This document shows, piece by piece, positions 1 to 9,187 of a stretch of 64,000 nt of DNA. The number at the start of each line of letters is the position of its first letter. Positions within the stretch are counted from its first letter, which is position 1. This DNA is from JBIQJD01 sp044507695. GTDB lineage: Bacteria; Bacteroidota; Ignavibacteria; Ignavibacteriales; Ignavibacteriaceae. The translations under genes were made by a program, and so were the position numbers. The notes under the pieces were generated by a model, which worked only from the letters and a program-made list of their open reading frames with translations, was not told where the DNA came from and did no database searches. The stretch spans positions 62,001-126,000 of the forward strand of contig JBIQJD010000009.1 of the NCBI GenBank assembly GCA_044507695.1, in the 5' to 3' direction.

Positions 1-769
1 CAGCGTTATAGATATAAATACCATTAGTTCCGTTTTCTATGCGTGAGTTTTGAACGGTTACATTAGCGTTGTTCCTTATTTCTACTTGTGAAGCATAATT
101 AATCTCTACATTATCTAAAATAGAGTTTGAAGCAGATGATCCATCGAAAGTTATTGAACCCCAGTTTCCAGAAGTTCCTAATCTTTCAAATATAATAGGA
201 TATACTGTTGTGCCAATCGCATTTAATGTTCCGTTTACCGTTAGGGAAACCCCACTGGCAAAGCCCACCGTAATGCCGGGATGCTCAATTGTTAGTGTGT
301 TTCCGCTTGCAACAGTCAAGTTTCCAAGTACATTAATTTTGTCCAATAGATTTAAATTTTGGCTAATCGTTCCTCCAGTAATTGAACAATAAGGCAAATA
401 ATTTTTCTTTTTTACGGTTATATATAATGGTCTCACGGATGTGGAAAAGGTACAGGATGTCACATTATCATATTTTTGCAGGTAAGTATTGCCATCCAAA
501 CTGCTTGCAGCTATAGTGACATCACTTGAAGATACACCCAAACTAACCGATACTGAACTCCCATTATCAGTAATAGTTGGTGATTGGGTGCTTGGTGAGG
601 CTGTCCAAACAGGCATCTCAGGATCACCAAATAGGTTATGTGAATATGCCAGATAATGGCTGTAACTTCCAGTATATAGGTACTTTGAGAGGGCCTCTGC
701 TTGACCTAAATGGAATACATTGTTATCATATAAACGGTTAACAAATTTCTTATGAAGCTCTTTAGAGTA
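1..769 (-). pseudogene. Downstream part of C25 peptidase gene, beyond an in-frame TGA (runs off window)
   Basis: On the minus strand this stretch reads open, in the same frame as the C25 peptidase upstream, directly after its TGA codon. It begins YSKELHKKF, continues with the usual end of a gingipain-type catalytic domain (NLFGDPEMPVW), then an Ig-like module (roughly 90 residues) and the start of a repetitive beta-helix-like region rich in Asn, Thr and Gly. Without the TGA it would be one long secreted protease extending past the window start. No start codon or ribosome binding site of its own is evident. I infer a disrupted gene; a sequencing error or readthrough cannot be excluded. A T9SS sorting domain would be expected beyond the window but is not seen. 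Confidence 0.7.
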
Positions 770-2557
770 TCATACCCATCCCACATTTGTATTCCCTAAA
801 AAAGCAACTCCACCACTATTTTGCAAAATTGTAAAAATATCTCCAAAGCATCTATTACCTCCGGATTCATCCAATTGAAGAAGGTCGCATGAAATCGCGT
901 AAGCTATAACAGACTTATTACTATTGGAGATATTATCTAACCCATTTCCTGTTTCAGGTTGGTAACCACCATCTGAATCATAGCGAAAAATTCCAAAATG
1001 ATAATTATCATTTGCTGTCCCACCATGAGTTCCAGTTGCTCTCACTAAAATATCATACCACTCACCATGATTATACATGTTATAGAAATGGTAACCGTTA
1101 TTTAATTCAGATATAATTGAAGCTCCTGTTGGAGAGGAGGGAGTAAGATCAGAACCACTGGGTGATTCTCCAATAATATTGTGAGTGAGGTTTGAAAACG
1201 TAGTCGAACTATTTTTTACACTTGTTGCTTCGCCGCCATTTTGCATTTCATCTGATTGGCTCCATAAAATTTTATTAATACTATTAAAGCTGCCAGCAAA
1301 AGGATTTTGTTCATACTCAATCAACTTTTCCGTCCAATTTAAAATCTCCTGCTGTGACTGGAACAGTATTCTTCCAACATAAATTTCAGGACTATAATCT
1401 GGATCATCATCATCTATTTCCCCATATCTTGTGATTCCATCTCCATCGGCACCATCAACATTCCAATCACCATTAAAATCACAGAAATACAAATCAGCAG
1501 GAATTCTATACAAATTATAGGAAGTAACCCACTGAGAGCCATCCCAATGAACCCAATCCCATGTATTATTTGTTCCACAGCCATACCTAAAGGGGACTGA
1601 ATTTTTATCTCCTGCAAATAATGCATAAGACAAGCCATTACTATAATACAGATCATGTAAGTATTGCCGTACACTGCCTGCCGCATCAGATATACCAGAA
1701 ATCTGATCACCATTTGGATAATCAGATAAAATATCACTTATATTTCTAACAAGTACACTTAATCCTTTCCTTGTCTTCCAGTTTACAAATTTTTCAAATG
1801 CTGAGCTAAGACTGCTCGTTGTTATTATCACATAATCATAATGCGGATCAGTAAGTACCGAGCTCGTCTTTCCAAGTTGAATGGCTTTTACCTGGTACTT
1901 TCCCACATCTTCAGGATTGTCAACCATACTCAAAAGCATTTCATCAATTTCATTTTGTCTTTCAATACTTCTATTTTTAACTTTTTGTAGATCCTTCCCT
2001 GAACCAGTCAAGTTTAAGCTAAAATAAATCTCAGAGATAAAATCTATACTACCGTCTTTGGGAAAATATTGAACAGGATAAACGGCAATAGTGACGATAT
2101 GATTATTGCCATCAAAATATCCAGAATGAATCAGTTTTACTAATTCTTTTGGATATGGTTCATTGGTATCATAAATTTTATTATCTCCATTAACAAAGCC
2201 GGATTTTATATAAGATGCTGATGTTGTTATTCCGGGCTGAACAGGAGATATTTTCTTTTCAAGTACAATTGTTTCTTTTGATTCTATTTTTACATCAATG
2301 CTGCTAACATCCATGTCTGATGGGATAATAAGCTTTAAATATTTTACGGGAACATCCGGCTCACCAACATTATCAACACCTGCAAAATCCTTCATTTTTA
2401 GCTTGATATATTCGTTTTTATCTTCAGCTAAAAATGATGAAAGTTCCAGGTCGGATTTTAAAAAGTTCATTGAGCGGGAAACCTGACTGTACGTAACAGT
2501 TGTAATAACTGCCAGAAGAATAAATGGAAAAATAATTTTTCTACTATCTAAAAACAT
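770..2557 (-). CDS. Gingipain-like C25 family cysteine peptidase, N-terminal and catalytic part
   Basis: Secreted cysteine endopeptidase of family C25. The first Met at 2572 would put five extra residues before MFLDSRKIIFPF; I prefer the ATG at 2557 because it opens directly into a Sec signal peptide and has a GGGG stretch just upstream. A propeptide-like beta region occupies about residues 30-215, followed by the caspase-like catalytic domain. The probable catalytic His lies in YNHGEW (about residue 497) and the Cys in AISCD (about residue 557). The frame ends at a TGA immediately after GNTNVGWV, before the conserved end of the domain, which continues in frame beyond it. It follows the FG-GAP gene at 2644 on the same strand by 71-86 bases. 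Confidence 0.75.
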   Translation of the reverse strand: MFLDSRKIIFPFILLAVITTVTYSQVSRSMNFLKSDLELSSFLAEDKNEYIKLKMKDFAGVDNVGEPDVPVKYLKLIIPSDMDVSSIDVKIESKETIVLEKKISPVQPGITTSASYIKSGFVNGDNKIYDTNEPYPKELVKLIHSGYFDGNNHIVTIAVYPVQYFPKDGSIDFISEIYFSLNLTGSGKDLQKVKNRSIERQNEIDEMLLSMVDNPEDVGKYQVKAIQLGKTSSVLTDPHYDYVIITTSSLSSAFEKFVNWKTRKGLSVLVRNISDILSDYPNGDQISGISDAAGSVRQYLHDLYYSNGLSYALFAGDKNSVPFRYGCGTNNTWDWVHWDGSQWVTSYNLYRIPADLYFCDFNGDWNVDGADGDGITRYGEIDDDDPDYSPEIYVGRILFQSQQEILNWTEKLIEYEQNPFAGSFNSINKILWSQSDEMQNGGEATSVKNSSTTFSNLTHNIIGESPSGSDLTPSSPTGASIISELNNGYHFYNMYNHGEWYDILVRATGTHGGTANDNYHFGIFRYDSDGGYQPETGNGLDNISNSNKSVIAYAISCDLLQLDESGGNRCFGDIFTILQNSGGVAFLGNTNVGWV

Positions 2558-2643
2558 AATAGAACCCCACATGATATTATTTTGTTAGTTATTTATTGAA
2601 AGGCATTCCCCGCGGATGGAAGCAGTAAAAAATGTTATTTTTT

Positions 2644-4221
2644 TTATTTTAAAAGTACTGCTTTAATTACTCTTCGAAAAGATTCCTCCTTTCTATTTGT
2701 TGCAATCATTTCAATAAAATATATTCCTGAACTTAGATTATATTTATCAAAACTTAATTTAAATTTGTAAGCACCGGCAAGCCTTTCTTCATCAATTACC
2801 GGTACTATCTTTTCACCGAGAATATTAAAAATGCTTATAGATACCTGGCTTGTAGCAGGAATATTAAAATCAAAATATGTTTCAGGATTAAAGGGATTTG
2901 GGTAATTTGGCGTTAATGAATAGCTGTTAACGTCCGAATTTATTTCCTTAACATTATTTATTTTTGTAAAAGAATAGATGTATATTTTACCAACCTGCTG
3001 ACTATCGACACGATAGGTTGGTGCATTTATAACAACATCATCATAACCATCTTTATTTACATCACCCACAATCTGTATATTATTAGTTGAAACACCGCAA
3101 CCGAAGCTGCTATAAGGCTGTTCCCCTTGTATTTCTAAATCTTCAACGGTATCAACTATTGTATTTCCATAATACCCATGTACAATATTAGTTATTTCAT
3201 TATTTGTCCCTCTTATTAAGGTGTCACTAATTAAAAAATCAGGAATTCCATCTCCGTTGATATCTCCACCGGTTCCAATATTAACTGTTCCGTTAATGCC
3301 TGGGTTTTTATTATTCATTATTAAAATACTATCCATATTTATAAAAATATAAGATTTGGAATATGAAGTTATAATGAATTCATCGTGTGCATCTGAGTTT
3401 ATGTCACCTAAATTTCTCATTACATTACCAAAAAAGCGATCATTCGGCATGATTATTTTATCCGGGATACTATCAATAATATTACCCCCATAAAACAGCT
3501 GTACATTGCCAGAATCCCCATCAATGGGCATTTGAGCAACTAATATATCATCATAACCATCATTATTATTATCTCCATGACCTACTACAGAATTACCGAA
3601 GAAGTTACCCATTACTATTTTATCAGAAATTATTATTCGGGCTGGTTTATCTTCTAATTCCTCTCCACCATGAAAAATATATACCCTACCTTTTCCATCA
3701 TCCCAGTTATATGGCGAGGCAATTACAAAATCCCTGTATCCATCACCATTTAAATCTCCTATGTCTTCAATATTACTGCTAAAAACCATATCCCATAGGT
3801 ATGGCGGCGAGTAATTCAACTTTGGAATGGTATCTAACTCTTTCCCCCCACAGTATACCCTAAAAACCGGAATAGCGGAATGAAAGCTTGTATCAGATTC
3901 CCCGGCAAGCAGATCACAGTAACCATCATTATTAATATCTCCAATGGGGTAAACAAAAGCACTTTGAAAAGTATAATCGGGAATAGTATCGAAACCTGTA
4001 CTGCCATAATATAGGTTTGTATGATTAGAAAAGGTTATTATAAAATCTGCAAAACCATCTCCGTTTACATCTCCAGCTCCTTTTGCAGAATTTATTTTCT
4101 CTTGTTCGCTCATACCTGTAGTTGTACCAACCAGGTATAAACCGTCCTGAGCCTTTGTATTAACCAGTAAGGTAAAAGACGTAAATACAATTATAAAAAT
4201 TATTTTGGTTTTTTTTACCAT
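2644..4221 (-). CDS. Secreted FG-GAP repeat protein with T9SS C-terminal sorting domain
   Basis: 525-residue secreted protein. A Lys-rich signal peptide (about residues 1-24, ending TKAQ) precedes a beta-propeller built of FG-GAP/VCBS-type repeats, each with a Ca-binding-like D-x-N-x-D-G loop: GDVNGDGFADF, GDINNDGYCDL, GDLNGDGYRDF, NNNDGYDDI, GDINGDGIPDF and GDVNKDGYDDV are all visible. The last 80 residues are a type IX secretion sorting domain starting NYPNPFNPE and ending in basic VIKAVLLK. Such proteins are exported and anchored on or released from the cell surface; the ligand is unknown. The gene lies upstream of the C25 peptidase gene on the same strand, possibly co-transcribed. Confidence 0.85.
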   Translation of the reverse strand: MVKKTKIIFIIVFTSFTLLVNTKAQDGLYLVGTTTGMSEQEKINSAKGAGDVNGDGFADFIITFSNHTNLYYGSTGFDTIPDYTFQSAFVYPIGDINNDGYCDLLAGESDTSFHSAIPVFRVYCGGKELDTIPKLNYSPPYLWDMVFSSNIEDIGDLNGDGYRDFVIASPYNWDDGKGRVYIFHGGEELEDKPARIIISDKIVMGNFFGNSVVGHGDNNNDGYDDILVAQMPIDGDSGNVQLFYGGNIIDSIPDKIIMPNDRFFGNVMRNLGDINSDAHDEFIITSYSKSYIFINMDSILIMNNKNPGINGTVNIGTGGDINGDGIPDFLISDTLIRGTNNEITNIVHGYYGNTIVDTVEDLEIQGEQPYSSFGCGVSTNNIQIVGDVNKDGYDDVVINAPTYRVDSQQVGKIYIYSFTKINNVKEINSDVNSYSLTPNYPNPFNPETYFDFNIPATSQVSISIFNILGEKIVPVIDEERLAGAYKFKLSFDKYNLSSGIYFIEMIATNRKEESFRRVIKAVLLK

Positions 4222-4350
4222 CTCTGTTTTTATTGAATTATATGACTTATCGAACAGCGGTTTTAACCCCTCATTTTAATTAGGATTAACCCTGATTGTA
4301 GAATATTCTTCTGTATTTAACTTAATGCAGACCAATTGTACTGTCAAATT

Positions 4351-4450
4351 AATTCTTCATTCAAAAAGAGAATTTTTCATTCAAAAAGCGAATTCTTCAT
4401 TCAAAAAGCGAATTCTTCATTCAAAAAGCGAATTCTTCATTCAAAAAGCG
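4351..4450 (+). repeat. Five-copy 20-bp tandem repeat
   Basis: Five head-to-tail copies of AATTCTTCATTCAAAAAGCG occupy 4351-4370, 4371-4390, 4391-4410, 4411-4430 and 4431-4450. Copies 3 to 5 are identical; copies 1 and 2 differ at one base each (AGAG for AGCG in copy 1, TTTTT for TTCTT in copy 2). There are no spacers, so this is a minisatellite-like array, not a CRISPR. It lies about 215 bases upstream of aspS. Function unknown. Confidence 0.97.
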
Positions 4451-4596
4451 AACTTCAATTAAACGAACTAAAGTTTTACAATGTTAAGAAGTATTTCCCG
4501 GGGAGTCTGGATTTGTAATTTCAATCTAATCTCATTAGGGCTATTCCCAATACTCGCTGCTCGCTGCAAAATACTGCTTTTCCCAAAACTCTCTCC

Positions 4597-4625
4597 TTGT
4601 TTGCCCCTCGTTTAATGTTTATTTT
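4597..4625 (+). promoter_or_regulatory. Possible sigma-70 promoter of aspS
   Basis: TTGTTT at 4597-4602 and TATTTT at 4620-4625, separated by 17 bases, 41 bases before the aspS ATG. Boxes are imperfect in an AT-rich region, so this is only a candidate. Confidence 0.3.
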
Positions 4626-4665
4626 TACGGCTTAATTTTCATTATAGGAGTTATTAAAAGTTAAG

Positions 4666-6432
4666 ATGTTTTTTAAGACCAGAACACACACTTGCGGCGA
4701 ACTGCGCGAAGCTAACATTGGAGAGCACGTAGTTTTAAATGGCTGGGTAGATACACGAAGAGATCTCGGCGGTTTGATCTTTATTGAACTAAGAGACCGT
4801 TACGGAATAACTCAAATTGTGTTTGAACCTACTTTTAATGAAGAGGCCCACACTGCCGCCAAAGAATTAAGAAGCGAATTTGTTGTTTCAATTGAAGGTA
4901 CGGTTAGAAAAAGACCGGAAGGCACCGAAATAGACACACTGCCTACAGGTAAAGTGGATGTAATGGTTAACAAGCTTGTTATTCTTAACGAAGCCAAAAC
5001 TCCTCCTTTCCCGATTAAAAATGATGTTGATACAAGTGAAGATGTTAGATTAAAATACCGTTACCTCGATTTACGCAGACCTTCTGTTCAGAGTAATATT
5101 TTAATGCGCCATAAAATGGCTCAGGTAACACGCAGGTATTTTGATGAAAATAATTTTGTTGAGATTGAAACTCCCGTACTAATGAAAAGTACTCCAGAAG
5201 GTGCACGCGATTATCTTGTACCAAGCAGGCTGCACAAAGGTAAATTTTATGCACTGCCGCAGTCTCCGCAGCAGTACAAGCAGCTTTTAATGGTATCGGG
5301 ATTTGACAGGTATTTTCAGATCGTAAAATGCTTCCGTGATGAAGATTTACGTGCAGACCGCCAGCCTGAATTTACGCAGATAGATATTGAAATGTCATTC
5401 ATTGATCAGGAAGATATCTTTAAATTGATGGAAGGATTGATGAAGGTTCTTTTTAAAGAAATATGGAGCAAAGAACTTCAGCTTCCCATTCCGCGTTTAA
5501 CATTTACTGATGCAATGGAGAAATACGGAAGCGATAAACCTGATCTCCGTTTTGATCTTGAAATGGTTAAGCTCAATCATGTATTTGAAAAAACCGAATT
5601 TAAAGTTTTTCATGATGCAATAAATAATGATGGTGTTATTACAGGTTTGGTTGCTCCGGGATGCGGTGAGTATACAAGAAATCAGCTTGATGTATTAACA
5701 GATTTTGTTAAGAAACAGGGCGCCGGCGGATTAATATGGATGCGCGTTAAAGATGGTGATCTTGAAGCGCCAATTGCAAAATTCCTTACAGATGAAGAAA
5801 AGAAAAATCTTATAAGTGAATTAAAAGCAAAACCCGGTGATCTTATTTTTATTCTTTCCGGACCGGGATTAAAAACACTTTCAATCATGGGTTCATTACG
5901 ACTTGAAATGGCGAGAAGACTTGAACTGGTAAAATCTGATTCAGAGCCGAAGCTTTTATGGGTAACCGATTTTCCTCTGTTTGAATGGGATGAACACACA
6001 AAAAGATATTACGCAATGCATCATCCTTTTACATCGCCAAGATTGGAAGATATTGAATTGATGGATACTGATCCGGGCAAAGTTAAAGCAAGAGCTTATG
6101 ATCTTGTTTTAAACGGAAGTGAAATTGCCGGCGGAAGTATTAGAATTCACAATGCTGATCTTCAGGCAAAGATGTTTAAAACTCTTGGCATCTCTAAAGA
6201 AGAAGCAGAATATAAATTCGGATTTTTGATGAATGCATTTAAATACGGTGCGCCTCCGCACGGTGGAATTGCTTTTGGGTTTGATCGCATGGCAATGATT
6301 TTTGCGGGTGAAAGTTCTATCCGTGAAGTAATTGCATTTCCAAAAACAGCAAGTGCGGTTTCATTAATGGATGATGCGCCTTCACATGTTAGTGATGAAC
6401 AGTTAAAAGAATTGCACATCAGAATTAAATAA
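4666..6432 (+). CDS. aspS: Aspartyl-tRNA synthetase
   Basis: Class IIb aminoacyl-tRNA synthetase charging tRNA-Asp in the cytoplasm; 588 residues, the normal bacterial length. An N-terminal OB-fold anticodon-binding domain (about 1-110, with GWVDTRRDLGG and LRDRYGITQIVF) is followed by the catalytic core. Motif 2 is seen as FRDEDLRADRQPEFTQ (from residue 223) and motif 3 as GIAFGFDRM (from residue 534); QSPQQYKQ and YRYLDLRRP are typical of the family. The bacterial GAD insertion lies at about 285-410. Whether it is discriminating or also charges tRNA-Asn cannot be told here. The ATG follows AGGAG by 14 bases. Monocistronic, ended by a strong terminator. Confidence 0.98.
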   Translation: MFFKTRTHTCGELREANIGEHVVLNGWVDTRRDLGGLIFIELRDRYGITQIVFEPTFNEEAHTAAKELRSEFVVSIEGTVRKRPEGTEIDTLPTGKVDVMVNKLVILNEAKTPPFPIKNDVDTSEDVRLKYRYLDLRRPSVQSNILMRHKMAQVTRRYFDENNFVEIETPVLMKSTPEGARDYLVPSRLHKGKFYALPQSPQQYKQLLMVSGFDRYFQIVKCFRDEDLRADRQPEFTQIDIEMSFIDQEDIFKLMEGLMKVLFKEIWSKELQLPIPRLTFTDAMEKYGSDKPDLRFDLEMVKLNHVFEKTEFKVFHDAINNDGVITGLVAPGCGEYTRNQLDVLTDFVKKQGAGGLIWMRVKDGDLEAPIAKFLTDEEKKNLISELKAKPGDLIFILSGPGLKTLSIMGSLRLEMARRLELVKSDSEPKLLWVTDFPLFEWDEHTKRYYAMHHPFTSPRLEDIELMDTDPGKVKARAYDLVLNGSEIAGGSIRIHNADLQAKMFKTLGISKEEAEYKFGFLMNAFKYGAPPHGGIAFGFDRMAMIFAGESSIREVIAFPKTASAVSLMDDAPSHVSDEQLKELHIRIK

Positions 6433-6496
6433 CACAATCAGATATTTTTCAAAGCGGAATTTTCCGCTGAATTATTAATCCTGAACTTTATCAAGC

Positions 6497-6535
6497 AAAA
6501 AAAACCTTGAGGAAAAAATCCTCAAGGTTTTTTAA
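6497..6535. terminator. Bidirectional rho-independent terminator after aspS
   Basis: CCTTGAGG (6505-6512) and CCTCAAGG (6520-6527) form an 8-bp stem with a 7-base loop, flanked by A-tracts on the left and T-tracts on the right. It can serve aspS and the convergent lipoprotein gene that ends at 6556. Confidence 0.92.
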
Positions 6536-6555
6536 TTAATCATACCTTATTAAAA

Positions 6556-7287
6556 TCAGAATCTCTGATCGTTTGATGCATTATTATAATGCCACTGAAC
6601 AATTACCCATGCAGGATCGCCGGGTCCTTGTCCGCCGCCTCTGTTTATAATTTTCATCTTTGAGTAATGTGAGTCAGCATCAAACAGGAAGAAGTAATTT
6701 GTTACTACATCATCAACCCTGTCTGTCCAGCCGCCTTGTCCTGCGTTCAAAGCAAGAGGTGAATCCTCTCCATCATCCAGGTTGGAAGAATTTGAAAGAT
6801 AGAAGACAGTTGAACGTGAAGTTGATGTTCTTATAACAAATCCGCTGCTTGAATAGAAAATATCTGCATCTGCATTACTGCTTGATACAGCCACGCCTGC
6901 AGATAAATCCAATCCGCTAGGCTGCTGTGCAGTAGTTCCGGTTGTTTCCCAAAGTGTATCAATGTGTGTGCTGAATGTAAAATCAGGAACAAGCGTTACT
7001 GCTTTTGATGTTTGAAGGTCTTTACTGACATTTAATGTGAATGTTGTGTCTTTATAATCGGTTAATTTAAGTGTAACTGTATGCTGACCAACAGAAAGAT
7101 TTGTAACACTATCCGGAGTAACTTTATTCCGGTTTGTTCCATCAACCCAAATCTGTGCACCTGCCGGAGTAGATTGAATGTAGATGCTTCCTGTATCTTC
7201 AACCGGATCAGGTCCTGTTGAATCTTCACACGCAGAAATTAACAATGCGAGTGTAATAACTGAAAACAGATAAATATATTTTTTCAT
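6556..7287 (-). CDS. PEGA-domain lipoprotein
   Basis: 243-residue lipoprotein. The N-terminus MKKYIYLFSVITLALLISAC is a type II signal peptide with the lipobox ISAC, giving an acylated Cys at residue 20. Residues about 32-100 form a PEGA domain (GSIYIQSTPAGAQIWVDG, then LSVGQHTVTLKLTDYKD), a beta module common in surface lipoproteins. The rest (about 105-243) is a beta-rich region without a family I recognise; it resembles HmuY-like C-terminal regions only in general character. It lies 15 bases downstream of the next lipoprotein gene on the same strand, so the two are probably co-transcribed. Confidence 0.8.
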   Translation of the reverse strand: MKKYIYLFSVITLALLISACEDSTGPDPVEDTGSIYIQSTPAGAQIWVDGTNRNKVTPDSVTNLSVGQHTVTLKLTDYKDTTFTLNVSKDLQTSKAVTLVPDFTFSTHIDTLWETTGTTAQQPSGLDLSAGVAVSSSNADADIFYSSSGFVIRTSTSRSTVFYLSNSSNLDDGEDSPLALNAGQGGWTDRVDDVVTNYFFLFDADSHYSKMKIINRGGGQGPGDPAWVIVQWHYNNASNDQRF

Positions 7288-7302
7288 ACTTCTTCCCTTT
7301 CC

Positions 7303-7794
7303 TTATCTTTTTGTTAAATTAAAACTGTAATTCTTTCCATCCAGATCCATTGTAAAAGTACCGCTCATTTTACCATCTTCAATTTTGCCTTTGTACTTTC
7401 CTTTATATCTGCTGTGCTGGGTATCGGTCATTGTAAATTCATTTGTCTCTTTGTTGAATTCACCGCTGACCTGCTTGGCTAACGGATCCCTGTAGGCAAC
7501 TGTAATTGTTCCCGAGAATTTATTATCATCCTGTTCTTTAATAGTTAAAGTGGAACTGCGCTGGTCAAATGTTCCTGTCCATTTGCCGGTTAAATCAATC
7601 GGGATGTCTTCTTCCATCATCTCTGTTGTATCAGATGAAGTTGTATCCATCGGCTCAACTTGAACCGCGGCTGTATCAGCTTCACCTGTTGTGCCGGGTT
7701 GTTCAGATTTTTTTTCACAACCGATGAAGACTAACGACAGGAAGAAAATAATTCCGGCAGTTAAAAAATATTTACCGGAGATATTCATCAACAT
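7303..7794 (-). CDS. Small lipoprotein with a C-terminal beta domain
   Basis: 163-residue putative lipoprotein. After MLMNISGKYF the hydrophobic segment ends at VFIGC, a usable lipobox. A low-complexity acidic and Thr-rich linker (about 30-65) leads to a beta-rich domain of about 95 residues (LTGKWTGTFDQRSSTLTI through SGTFTMDLDGKNYSFNL) that resembles small lipocalin-like repeats found in Bacteroidota lipoproteins, but I cannot name the family. The start could be residue 1 or the Met at residue 3; the GGAG of AAAAGGAGTTAAC upstream fits the former. First gene of a two-gene lipoprotein unit. Confidence 0.7.
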   Translation of the reverse strand: MLMNISGKYFLTAGIIFFLSLVFIGCEKKSEQPGTTGEADTAAVQVEPMDTTSSDTTEMMEEDIPIDLTGKWTGTFDQRSSTLTIKEQDDNKFSGTITVAYRDPLAKQVSGEFNKETNEFTMTDTQHSRYKGKYKGKIEDGKMSGTFTMDLDGKNYSFNLTKR

Positions 7795-7893
7795 GTTAAC
7801 TCCTTTTATTATAATAATTTAATTCACAGAGATAAAAATAAGTTTAAAAAAATACATATTCTAATAAAATAATTCGGGCTTCATCAGGTGTGA

Positions 7894-7922
7894 TTTATAT
7901 GAATAACAAATGCAAGTGAAAA
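7894..7922 (-). promoter_or_regulatory. Possible sigma-70 promoter for the lipoprotein pair
   Basis: On the minus strand TTTTCA (7917-7922) is followed after 17 bases by TATAAA (7894-7899), about 100 bases upstream of the start at 7794. The -10 box is good, the -35 moderate. Confidence 0.35.
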
Positions 7923-8032
7923 CTTAACAATCGGCAGAAATCTCCGGCATATCAGAATGCTGAAGTCTTCATCCGGCATTGCTGTTTAGGCTATGCATTA
8001 AAAAGAAAATATCAACATTTGATTATGCTGTT

Positions 8033-9151
8033 CTATTTATAATATGAAAGCACGATAGGTTTATTGGCTGGTTTCATTTCATCTCCCCAAAATGATCCGG
8101 TGAGATTTGATGATGCCGGAACATATTTTATAGCACAACTGCTGCCGAAATAAATATTTCCTTTTGCAACAACGGTACCGAATAATTGTGAACTGCCGCC
8201 CATAGTAAAATCAGAATTACAGTAAAGCTGTCCTTTAACAGTTACATTTCCTAAAATTTCAATCGGTCCTTCCGAATATAATCCAATATTCTGTCCATTT
8301 ATTTCCTCTGATTCGATCGTAACTGTTCCTGTTACTTTTACGTTTCCTTTAACAAGAATAATTCCATAACCTGCAACCTTACCGCTCAGTTTCAGATTCC
8401 CTTTTACATAAACTATCTTAGGATTTTCTTTAGTGCCCAGATCTGTTTTGGTTGTAAAATTTGCATCACCTTCATAAACATCTGTTGCTTTGGAAATATA
8501 ATCGCTTGCTTTAACATCCGGCAGTTTTACATATGAAATTTTCTTTGTGGCTGAAACTCCTTTTGGATTATAATTGGGAATGATATTGTTAGTATTTCCC
8601 TGCGCATTTTGTACATAGCTTAAAAATCCCTGAACCACATAATTACCACTCTTACCCTCAAAAGATTTATTAGTGTGAATATTTGCATTTAATCCGGGAT
8701 CATCAGTTGTAATTTTTGTGTTCTGATCAATTACCAGGTTTTTATCAGTTATTACAGCGTACTTTAGAAAATCGGGTATTGATTCGGGGAATTGTACAAC
8801 TGCACGCACTGTATCTGTTTTGGAATTTATTTTGCCAATAGATGTAACAAGCTTTGCATATTTTAATCCACTGCTTGCGGCACCATAATATTTTGATGAT
8901 GTTGGTTCCACTTTTACGCTGATGTAACCGCCTTTAACAGCTTTATCATTTACTCCGGTCCAAGTTGAATCTTCTGAGAGTTTCATCAGAGCAAATTCAA
9001 TTCCGCTTGCTGCAAGATTTTTTGCAATGTTTCCATCATAAACATCCACACTGTTTTCAGTCATTTCAATATTTGAGCGGTTAATATTCAGGCGGGTTAA
9101 CGCAAATATCATAAATGCGCCGGCAATTAAAATTAAAAGTGATTTTCCCAT
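8033..9151 (-). CDS. Prepilin-like protein with beta-helical polymer-forming domain (paralogue A)
   Basis: 372 residues. It starts MGKSLLILIAGAFMIFALTR, a very short Met-Gly leader followed by a hydrophobic helix, as in type III (class IV pilin) signal sequences; the usual Glu at mature position 5 is absent. A PilX-like N-terminal region (about 1-125) is followed by a repetitive beta region (about 230-345) with short strands such as KGNLKLSGKV, KGNVKVTGTV and GNVTVKGQL, resembling bactofilin or DUF7305-type folds. It is the clear paralogue of the next gene (386 residues): same leader, same block order, same ILSYY-type C-terminus. Last of four prepilin-like genes on this strand. Inferred role: minor pilin or cell-surface structural component. 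Confidence 0.75.
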   Translation of the reverse strand: MGKSLLILIAGAFMIFALTRLNINRSNIEMTENSVDVYDGNIAKNLAASGIEFALMKLSEDSTWTGVNDKAVKGGYISVKVEPTSSKYYGAASSGLKYAKLVTSIGKINSKTDTVRAVVQFPESIPDFLKYAVITDKNLVIDQNTKITTDDPGLNANIHTNKSFEGKSGNYVVQGFLSYVQNAQGNTNNIIPNYNPKGVSATKKISYVKLPDVKASDYISKATDVYEGDANFTTKTDLGTKENPKIVYVKGNLKLSGKVAGYGIILVKGNVKVTGTVTIESEEINGQNIGLYSEGPIEILGNVTVKGQLYCNSDFTMGGSSQLFGTVVAKGNIYFGSSCAIKYVPASSNLTGSFWGDEMKPANKPIVLSYYK

Positions 9152-9187
9152 TACCAGCGCATCCTATTTCTTCTGTTTTTTCGTTTA

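Larger units (their letters stand above)
4222..4665. other. Intergenic region between divergent genes
   Basis: 444 bases between the start of the FG-GAP gene (minus strand) and aspS (plus strand). It holds a 5-copy, 20-base tandem repeat, a degenerate CTCGCTG doublet near 4553-4567 and a possible aspS promoter. A small open frame (4336-4518) is produced by the repeat and has no sign of being a gene. Confidence 0.8.

Noticed and set aside
770..772. TGA recoded as an amino acid (selenocysteine or alternative code)
   Set aside because: Several neighbouring genes end with TGA, no SECIS-like hairpin is evident after it, and C25 peptidases do not use selenocysteine here.
1414..1737. 107-residue minus-strand frame inside the C25 gene
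   Set aside because: Shadow frame of the peptidase; hydrophobic composition comes from the frame shift.
4351..4450. CRISPR array
   Set aside because: Repeats are contiguous with no spacers and no cas genes are in the window.
4336..4518. 60-residue open frame over the 20-bp repeat
   Set aside because: The peptide is an artefact of a repeat whose unit is not a multiple of three; no ribosome site and no family.
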